A stretch of DNA of 11,296 nucleotides from an uncultured Acetatifactor sp. (GTDB taxonomy: Bacteria; Bacillota; Clostridia; Lachnospirales; Lachnospiraceae). A model generated the notes under the pieces. The model did not search any database, was not told the DNA's origin, and was given only the letters and a program-made list of their open reading frames with translations. Positions 6,869 to 11,296 of this stretch are shown here, in pieces; the first letter of the stretch is position 1, and each line of letters starts with the position of its first letter. The translations under genes were made by a program, and so were the position numbers. The DNA lies in NCBI GenBank assembly GCA_934394515.1, contig CAKRRU010000084.1, positions 1 to 11,296 of the forward strand. The letters run 5' to 3'.

Positions 6869-7192
6869 TTAGTTCTCGCCGGGCTTCTCTACTTTGCTGA
6901 TTGCGGATTTCTCCATAGGAATACGGCAGTTTTTATTGTTACCGAACTCTACGATAACGGTATCATCCGTAATATCGATTACGATACCATAGAAACCGGA
7001 AGTGGTCAGAACGCAGTCACCTGTCTCTAAGTTGGACAGCATTGCTGCGACTCTCTTCTGTTCCTTCTTCTGCGGTCTCATAAAGAAAAACCACATTGCA
7101 CCGATCAAAACTGCATATACAAGAAGCATAACGACCATGCTGGTTCCGGAACCTGCAGCAGCAGCCTGTGACTCAGTTAATAAAATACCCAT
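6869..7192 (-). CDS. yajC: YajC, preprotein translocase accessory subunit
   Basis: A small single-span membrane protein of the Sec translocon accessory complex (with SecD and SecF in well-studied bacteria). From the ATG at 7192 it has 107 residues: a short alanine-rich N-terminus, a hydrophobic segment at about 19-38, the family hallmark FFFMRPQKKEQKR immediately after it, and a small cytoplasmic domain with LETGDCVLTTSGFYG. A Met codon 12 nt upstream (7204) would give 111 residues, but the ribosome-binding site GGAGG overlaps that codon and stands 5 nt from the 7192 ATG, so 7192 is preferred. It follows tgt, the common tgt-yajC order, but has its own promoter and terminator, and secD/secF do not follow. 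Confidence 0.92.
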   Translation of the reverse strand: MGILLTESQAAAAGSGTSMVVMLLVYAVLIGAMWFFFMRPQKKEQKRVAAMLSNLETGDCVLTTSGFYGIVIDITDDTVIVEFGNNKNCRIPMEKSAISKVEKPGEN

Positions 7193-7244
7193 TTGTTCCT
7201 CCATTCCGGCGTATCACGCCTGTAAAACATTTCATCAAGTAAGT

Positions 7245-7273
7245 ATGATACACAAAAAAAGCTTACCGGGCAA
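7245..7273 (-). promoter_or_regulatory. Sigma-A type promoter of yajC
   Basis: On the minus strand -35 TTGCCC (7268-7273) and -10 TATCAT (7245-7250) are 17 bp apart, giving a leader of about 45 nt. A small hairpin (GGCGT-atc-ACGCC, 7208-7220) lies just upstream of the ribosome-binding site. A run of seven T on this strand falls in the spacer. An imperfect stem with CCGC/GCGG arms lies nearer the tgt stop, but I cannot call it a terminator. Confidence 0.55.
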
Positions 7274-7350
7274 GTCTTTTCTCGTAAAATCATATAAAAT
7301 TCCTATAAACTGTCCGCTCAGCAAGTTCCTGCTTCTGCGGTAATCTTCTT

Positions 7351-8493
7351 TTACTCCAGAGGCGTCGCCATAGAATCCAGTTTATGTTTTTTGTACTCGG
7401 CAAACCGTCCGGCATCCAGTGCGTCACGGATCTCCGTCATCATCGTATTATAGAAATACAGATTATGAAGCACGCACAGGCGCATGCCCAGCATTTCTTT
7501 TGCTTTCAGCAGATGGCGGATATACGCTCTGGAATACCGCTGACAGGCAGGACAGCCGCAGCCTTCTTCGATGGGTCTGCTGTCCAGCTCATATTTTGCA
7601 TTGAACAGATTGATCTTCCCGTGATTGGTATACAGATGACCGTGTCTGCCGTTTCTGGTCGGATATACGCAGTCGAAGAAATCAACACCTCTCTCCACGC
7701 CTTCCAGAATATTGGCAGGCGTGCCGACACCCATCAGATAGGTAGGCTTATCCACCGGCAGATAAGGTACCACTTCATCCAGAATATGATACATCTCCTC
7801 ATGGGTCTCACCTACAGCCAGTCCGCCCACAGCATAACCGTCCAGATTCATCTCTGCGATTCTTTTGGCATGTTCGATACGAATGTCCTCATAGACAGCA
7901 CCCTGATTAATGCCAAACAAAAGCTGATGGGGATTCACCGTATCCTCCAGGCTGTTCAGACGCTTCATCTCCGTCTGGCATCTCTGCAGCCATCTGGTCG
8001 TACGTTCCACGGAATTCTGCACATATGCCCGATCTGCCTTACTGGGAGCACACTCATCAAAAGCCATGGCAATGGTAGATCCCAGATTCGACTGGATCTG
8101 CATACTTTCTTCCGGTCCCATAAAAATCTTGTGTCCGTCAATATGAGAGCGGAAGGTAACGCCCTCTTCCTTGATCTTACGGAGTCCTGCCAGGGAAAAT
8201 ACCTGAAATCCGCCGGAATCGGTCAGAATCGGTTTGTTCCATGACATAAATTTATGCAGGCCGCCCATCTGTTTGATGATCCGGTCTCCCGGTCTTACAT
8301 GTAAATGGTAAGTATTGGATAATTCCACCTGCGTTCCGATCTGTTCCAGATCCGCCGTGGACACTGCTCCCTTTATCGCCGCCACTGTTCCTACATTCAT
8401 AAATACAGGAGTCTGGATCACACCATGTACGGTAGCAAATTCGCCTCTTTTGGCACGTCCTTCCTGTTTAATCAATCGATACATCTTTGACAT
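7351..8493 (-). CDS. tgt: tRNA-guanine transglycosylase (queuine/preQ1 insertion)
   Basis: 380 residues, normal for bacterial Tgt. The enzyme exchanges guanine-34 in the anticodon of tRNAs with GUN anticodons (Asp, Asn, His, Tyr) for a queuosine precursor base. Visible: DSGGFQVFSL with the catalytic Asp92, MAFDECAP (143-150), GGLAVGE (223-229), FFDCVYPTRNGRHG with the nucleophile Asp274, and a zinc site formed by Cys312, Cys314, Cys317 and His343 (C-x-C-x2-C-x25-H). The start at 8493 lies only 3 nt from GGGAGG (8497-8502). A second ATG at 8484 lies 12 nt away and would give MYRLIKQEG, so the exact start is uncertain by three codons. The gene overlaps the 3' end of the upstream peptidase gene by 26 bp, which implies co-transcription. 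Confidence 0.97.
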   Translation of the reverse strand: MSKMYRLIKQEGRAKRGEFATVHGVIQTPVFMNVGTVAAIKGAVSTADLEQIGTQVELSNTYHLHVRPGDRIIKQMGGLHKFMSWNKPILTDSGGFQVFSLAGLRKIKEEGVTFRSHIDGHKIFMGPEESMQIQSNLGSTIAMAFDECAPSKADRAYVQNSVERTTRWLQRCQTEMKRLNSLEDTVNPHQLLFGINQGAVYEDIRIEHAKRIAEMNLDGYAVGGLAVGETHEEMYHILDEVVPYLPVDKPTYLMGVGTPANILEGVERGVDFFDCVYPTRNGRHGHLYTNHGKINLFNAKYELDSRPIEEGCGCPACQRYSRAYIRHLLKAKEMLGMRLCVLHNLYFYNTMMTEIRDALDAGRFAEYKKHKLDSMATPLE

Positions 8494-9595
8494 ATTCCTC
8501 CCAAAATTCTTCTAACGAGATTCCCTGTTCCATGATTACCGTTGCTGCATTTTTGCCTACATACCGGAAATGCCATGGTTCATATTCGATACCTGTGATA
8601 TTTTCTTTTCCCTTCGGATATCGTAAAATAAATCCGAAGCTGCAGCTGTTTTCCGCCAGCCACTTGCCCGCTTCCGTATCACCGAAGCCCTCGTCCAGTG
8701 ACATATAACTGTTGCAGACAATATCCAGTGCCAGACCGATCTGATGCTCACTGGCTCCCGGCACCGTAACCGCCTGACTGGAAAGCTGATATGCTTCCAT
8801 ATAAGACATACCGCGGCTCATATAGCGTTTGATCTTACGATTAAACAACATCTGCTGATATTCCAGGTCACGATACGGAGAACAGATAGTCAGATTAACG
8901 CCGTCCTTTTCCGCCGTCTCCAGCATAGCCAGCAGATCCTCCAGAATTCTCTTATCGCACTGCATCTTCCCTTTGATTGTTCCCAGCTGGAACGAATAAT
9001 CATCCGGAATCGAATTCTGCTTGTTGATCAGCACCAGACGCCAGTCGTCCGAGCGGAACTCTTGTTGTTCACCGTTTTCCGAATTTTCTGCATTGTCTGT
9101 ATTGCCTGCCTCGTCTGTATTTCCTATGTTTTCCGTATTCTTTTCTTCCTCACTGTTTTCGCTCACAATCGCTTCCGAATCTTGTAAAATATCCGAAGCA
9201 TCGTATTTATCCACCACCGCATATCCGTGGGATGTGTCACCGTAGTCCGACTGTTCCATAACATCTTCATCCTGCAGCAGCTCCAGTCCTTCCATATCCG
9301 GCACCGTTTCCTCTGCCAGTGAGATGTTCTGTGTCTCTGCATTCTTCAGTTCATAATCAGTGCCCACATCTTCCGTAATGAATGCCGGGAAAGAAAAGCT
9401 GCTGTAGACTGCGAACAGAAAAAAGGTTCCCAACATCATGGCAAAACGTTTCCCGTTATTCCTGATATAATCTCTCGTATGAAAAAAAGACATCACAAAA
9501 AACAGCAACGGCATTGCTACCGTCCTGTTCCATTTGCTCTTCTTACCGAATTTCAGAAGTTTCGCTCTGGCTTTTTCTTCCGTAGTTTTTTCCAT
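8468..9595 (-). CDS. Membrane-anchored M15-family D,D-carboxypeptidase (VanY/DacB-like)
   Basis: With the start at 9595 this is 375 residues: a basic cytoplasmic N-terminus, one hydrophobic span (about residues 50-73), a long acidic, low-complexity linker rich in Asn/Glu/Asp/Thr (about 75-180), and a C-terminal M15 zinc peptidase domain. Zinc and catalytic residues are in place: SEHQIGLALD (His284, Asp291) and EYEPWHFRY (catalytic Glu339, His342). The known role is removing the terminal D-Ala from peptidoglycan stem peptides outside the membrane. An upstream ATG at 9637 adds 14 residues but lacks a ribosome-binding site and abuts a TATGAT -10 box; the 9595 ATG has AAAAGG 11 nt upstream. Vancomycin resistance is not implied: no vanH, vanA or vanX is nearby and such peptidases are common in Clostridia. 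The 3' end overlaps tgt by 26 bp. Confidence 0.9.
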   Translation of the reverse strand: MEKTTEEKARAKLLKFGKKSKWNRTVAMPLLFFVMSFFHTRDYIRNNGKRFAMMLGTFFLFAVYSSFSFPAFITEDVGTDYELKNAETQNISLAEETVPDMEGLELLQDEDVMEQSDYGDTSHGYAVVDKYDASDILQDSEAIVSENSEEEKNTENIGNTDEAGNTDNAENSENGEQQEFRSDDWRLVLINKQNSIPDDYSFQLGTIKGKMQCDKRILEDLLAMLETAEKDGVNLTICSPYRDLEYQQMLFNRKIKRYMSRGMSYMEAYQLSSQAVTVPGASEHQIGLALDIVCNSYMSLDEGFGDTEAGKWLAENSCSFGFILRYPKGKENITGIEYEPWHFRYVGKNAATVIMEQGISLEEFWEEYVKDVSID

Positions 9596-9637
9596 ACGTA
9601 TGTTGACCTTTTTGCTTCTCGTTAGTACTTCGGACAT

Positions 9638-9646
9638 ATCATAGCA
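9638..9646 (-). promoter_or_regulatory. Extended -10 promoter of the carboxypeptidase gene
   Basis: On the minus strand TGCTATGAT is an extended -10 (TG-N-TATGAT, 5 of 6 to consensus); the hexamer occupies 9638-9643. The region 17 bp upstream has no good -35. The start of transcription would fall near 9630, inside the longest frame, which supports translation from 9595. Confidence 0.45.
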
Positions 9647-9684
9647 TATTTCAGGTGCCGATGCACTCTTTTTCTATAAAAAAG

Positions 9685-9713
9685 TTGCGATTTTTTCGGT
9701 AATTGCGTATAAT
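9685..9713 (+). promoter_or_regulatory. Sigma-A type promoter of aroC
   Basis: -35 TTGCGA (9685-9690) and a perfect -10 TATAAT (9708-9713) are 17 bp apart. Transcription should begin near 9720, leaving a 5' untranslated leader of about 140 nt before the aroC ATG. It is divergent from the carboxypeptidase promoter, with the two -10 boxes about 65 bp apart. Confidence 0.7.
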
Positions 9714-9818
9714 TTTAGAATGCAGGCGCGAAAAGAGGCGTAACTTTGATTCTATTCTATTGCAGGTTAATACTTTTGCCCGGCTGCTGTTTTACCGTAT
9801 CAATCAAATTCATTTGGG

Positions 9819-9837
9819 GCAGGCAAGTCATGCCTGC
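9819..9837 (+). promoter_or_regulatory. Hairpin in the aroC leader, close to the ribosome-binding site
   Basis: GCAGGCA (9819-9825) pairs perfectly with TGCCTGC (9831-9837) around a 5-nt loop. It ends about 10 nt before the aroC Shine-Dalgarno AAAAGGAG (9847-9854). No U-run follows, so it is not an intrinsic terminator. It may tune ribosome access or RNA stability. I see no leader peptide rich in aromatic codons. Confidence 0.4.
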
Positions 9838-9861
9838 ATTACCTGGAAAAGGAGCCTTACT

Positions 9862-10968
9862 ATGGCCGGTTCATCATTTGGAACAATATTTAAAATCACA
9901 ACCTGGGGAGAATCCCACGGAAAAGCATTGGGCGTCGTCGTAGACGGCTGTCCCGCCGGTCTTCCTCTCTGTGAAGAAGATATTCAGGAATACTTAGATC
10001 GCCGCAAACCGGGCACCAGTGCCATTACCACGCAGCGCAAAGAAGCCGATCTCGTAGAGATCCTCTCCGGGGTATTCGAAGGGAAGACCACCGGTACACC
10101 GATTTCTCTGATGGTACGCAATACTTCGCAGATTTCGTCGGATTACACCGAGATTGCCGAGAATTACCGTCCCGGTCATGCGGATTATTGTTTTGACGCG
10201 AAATACGGTTTTAGAGATTACCGGGGCGGCGGACGTTCTTCCGGTCGTGAAACCATCGGACGTGTAGCTGCCGGAGCCATTGCTGCCAAGATTTTGGAAC
10301 AACTGGGGATTACTGTGTTCGCCTATACGCGTTCGATTGGTCCCGTAGAAGCTGATCTTACCGTACTTGACCGCACCGTTGCGCGCTCCACGATTACCGC
10401 TATGCCGGATGCTACTGCCGACAAGCAGGCGGTGGCTTATCTGGAAAAAGCCCGTGAAGCCTGTGACTCTGTCGGCGGTTGCATGGAATGTCTCGTAGAA
10501 GGACTGCCTGTCGGCATCGGCGATCCGGTCTTTGAAAAACTGGATGCCAATCTGGCAAAGGCGATGATGTCCATCGGTGCCGTGAAGTCTGTAGAAATCG
10601 GTGACGGTGCCGCGGTTGCCCATCTTACCGGCAGCGAAAACAATGATCCATTCCGCATGGAAAACGGCAAGGTCGTGAAAACCAGCAACCACTCCGGTGG
10701 CACACTGGGCGGCATGAGCGATGGAAGTCCGCTCTTAGTCCGCGCTTATGTGAAGCCGACCCCCTCCATCTTTCAGCCCCAGCAGACCGTGAACCGTTCC
10801 GGCGAAAACACCGAGCTCACAATCCGCGGCCGTCACGACCCCATCATCGTCCCCAGAGCCGTTGTTGTCATGGAGTGCATGACCGCGATCACTGTGCTGG
10901 ACGCTATGATGGTGAATATGTCCGCACGGATGGACTCACTTGAGATGTTTTACAAAAGCAGGAAGTAA
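9862..10968 (+). CDS. aroC: Chorismate synthase
   Basis: 368 residues from the ATG at 9862. A cytoplasmic enzyme that needs reduced FMN, it eliminates phosphate from 5-enolpyruvylshikimate-3-phosphate to give chorismate, the last shikimate-pathway step. Signatures: GTIFKITTWGESHGKALG (7-24, conserved His19), DRRKPGTS (46-53), RPGHADYCFDAKYG (103-116, conserved His107), RGGGRSSGRETIGR (121-134), GTLGGMSDGSPLLVRAYVKP and GRHDPIIVPRAVVV near the C-terminus. The frame is open back to a TTG at 9703, but that codon overlaps the promoter -10, so it cannot be the start; AAAAGGAG stands 7 nt before the 9862 ATG. It is the only plus-strand gene, with its own promoter and probably its own terminator. 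Confidence 0.97.
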   Translation: MAGSSFGTIFKITTWGESHGKALGVVVDGCPAGLPLCEEDIQEYLDRRKPGTSAITTQRKEADLVEILSGVFEGKTTGTPISLMVRNTSQISSDYTEIAENYRPGHADYCFDAKYGFRDYRGGGRSSGRETIGRVAAGAIAAKILEQLGITVFAYTRSIGPVEADLTVLDRTVARSTITAMPDATADKQAVAYLEKAREACDSVGGCMECLVEGLPVGIGDPVFEKLDANLAKAMMSIGAVKSVEIGDGAAVAHLTGSENNDPFRMENGKVVKTSNHSGGTLGGMSDGSPLLVRAYVKPTPSIFQPQQTVNRSGENTELTIRGRHDPIIVPRAVVVMECMTAITVLDAMMVNMSARMDSLEMFYKSRK

Positions 10969-11007
10969 CTTGAAAGTTAGTGAAGCAAATATTTTTCTAT
11001 ACTCCAC

Positions 11008-11043
11008 GCAGATGGCTGACTATTTTTAGTCGGGATGCTTTTA
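11008..11043 (+). terminator. Possible intrinsic terminator of aroC
   Basis: GACTA 11018-11022 pairs with TAGTC 11027-11031 around a TTTT loop. The stem extends by T-G and C-G pairs and, after an internal loop, by GCA/TGC, and is followed by TTTTA (11039-11043). It lies 40-75 bp after the aroC stop. The stem is imperfect and the U-run short, so this is only moderately convincing. Confidence 0.45.
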
Positions 11044-11044
11044 T

Positions 11045-11296
11045 GGGCACAGAAGATAAAAATATTCTCCTGTACCCTTGGCATTTGAAAAGAAGGGTAC
11101 AGCGGATAAAAAGTCTTCTCTGTACCCGTGAAATTTAAAAAGAAGGGTATAGAGAATGAAAAAGTCTTCCCTGTACCCTTTGGAGTTTGAAAAGAAGGGT
11201 ACAGCGGAGCAAAAAGTCTTCCCTGTACCCTTGGAATTTGAAAAGAGGGGTACAGCGGAAGAAAAAGTCTTCCCTGTACCCTTGGAGTTTGAAAAG
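11045..11296. repeat. Tandem array of about 50-bp hairpin repeats, five units, continuing off the right edge
   Basis: Units begin at 11045, 11095, 11145, 11197 and 11248 (50, 50, 52, 51 and at least 49 bp). Each has GGGTACAG or a near variant, an A-rich loop ending in AGTCTTCC or similar, then CTGTACCC and a linker like TTGGAATTTGAAAAGAA. The arms are self-complementary: perfect 8-bp stems in units 2, 4 and 5; a wobble in unit 3 (GGGTATAG); one mismatch in unit 1 (GGGCACAG). Unit 5 is nearly a 14-bp stem with a single bulged C (GGGTACAG-C-GGAAGA/TCTTCC-CTGTACCC). On the minus strand each stem is followed by a TTCTTTTC-like tract, so each resembles a terminator in that direction. Divergence rises toward the aroC side, as expected of an old array edge. 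It is not CRISPR, since the whole unit is conserved. Confidence 0.85.
11156..11296 (+). other. Open frame through the repeat array encoding a 17-residue repeat (doubtful partial CDS)
   Basis: From the ATG at 11156 the plus-strand frame is open to the window edge (47 codons). It reads MKKSSLYPLEFEKK, then two copies of a 17-residue unit, GTAEQKVFPVPLEFEKR and GTAEEKVFPVPLEFEK. Units 4 and 5 keep a 51-bp (17-codon) phase, but units 1-3 carry indels that break it, and only AGAAGGG 10 nt upstream could serve as a ribosome-binding site. This may be chance coding potential of a hairpin repeat or the degenerate front of a repeat-protein gene. The window edge prevents a decision. Confidence 0.2.

Noticed and set aside
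8468..9637. Vancomycin-resistance cluster
   Set aside because: Only a generic M15 peptidase is present. No vanH, ligase, vanX or VanRS genes are nearby; the neighbour is tgt.
9703..9861. 53-residue N-terminal extension of AroC
   Set aside because: The TTG at 9703 overlaps the -10 box of the aroC promoter, and the family start MAGSSFGTIF at 9862 has a strong Shine-Dalgarno.
9994..10692. 232-codon minus-strand frame opposite aroC
   Set aside because: It is antisense to a fully conserved chorismate synthase and has no protein-family features.
11045..11296. Possible CRISPR array
   Set aside because: The whole 50-bp unit is conserved, with no unique spacers and no cas genes; the units are long hairpins, not short repeats.

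Overview
The window looks like chromosomal housekeeping DNA of a Gram-positive member of the Clostridia, most likely family Lachnospiraceae. This is an inference from protein style, strong purine-rich Shine-Dalgarno sequences, a moderate GC content and palindrome-rich intergenic spacers. The genus cannot be fixed from the sequence alone. All genes except the last are on the minus strand.

Layout from right to left for the minus-strand genes. A membrane-anchored M15-family D,D-carboxypeptidase gene (vanY-like, about 8468-9595) overlaps the start of tgt (tRNA-guanine transglycosylase). After a spacer with its own promoter comes yajC, closed by a strong terminator (6826-6853). A new promoter with two dyad-symmetric operator candidates (6702-6765) then starts a branched-chain amino acid unit: leuB, ilvD and ilvB. 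An L,D-transpeptidase gene is attached to the 3' end of ilvB by a one-nucleotide stop/start overlap. The minus-strand series ends with the first 42 codons of serC (phosphoserine aminotransferase), which has its own promoter and runs off the left edge. On the plus strand, aroC (chorismate synthase) is transcribed divergently from the carboxypeptidase gene.

IlvB makes acetolactate or acetohydroxybutyrate, IlvD dehydrates the dihydroxyacid intermediate to the 2-keto acid, and LeuB oxidises 3-isopropylmalate on the leucine branch. AroC and SerC add the aromatic and serine pathways, so the window is rich in amino acid biosynthesis. Two wall enzymes that act on peptidoglycan stem peptides (the YkuD-type L,D-transpeptidase and the M15 peptidase) are embedded in these metabolic and RNA-modification units.

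The least ordinary parts are non-coding. (1) A 160-bp element at 303-462 is bounded by a perfect 23-bp inverted repeat and holds further nested helices. (2) The leuB-ilvD spacer (5318-5557) is a mosaic of hairpins, a three-way-junction-like fold and repeated TGATATAATGAG motifs. (3) A five-unit array of about 50-bp hairpin repeats begins at 11045, downstream of aroC, and runs off the right edge; its last two units also read as a clean 17-residue repeat. I did not find a defence system, CRISPR array, tRNA, rRNA or complete insertion sequence.
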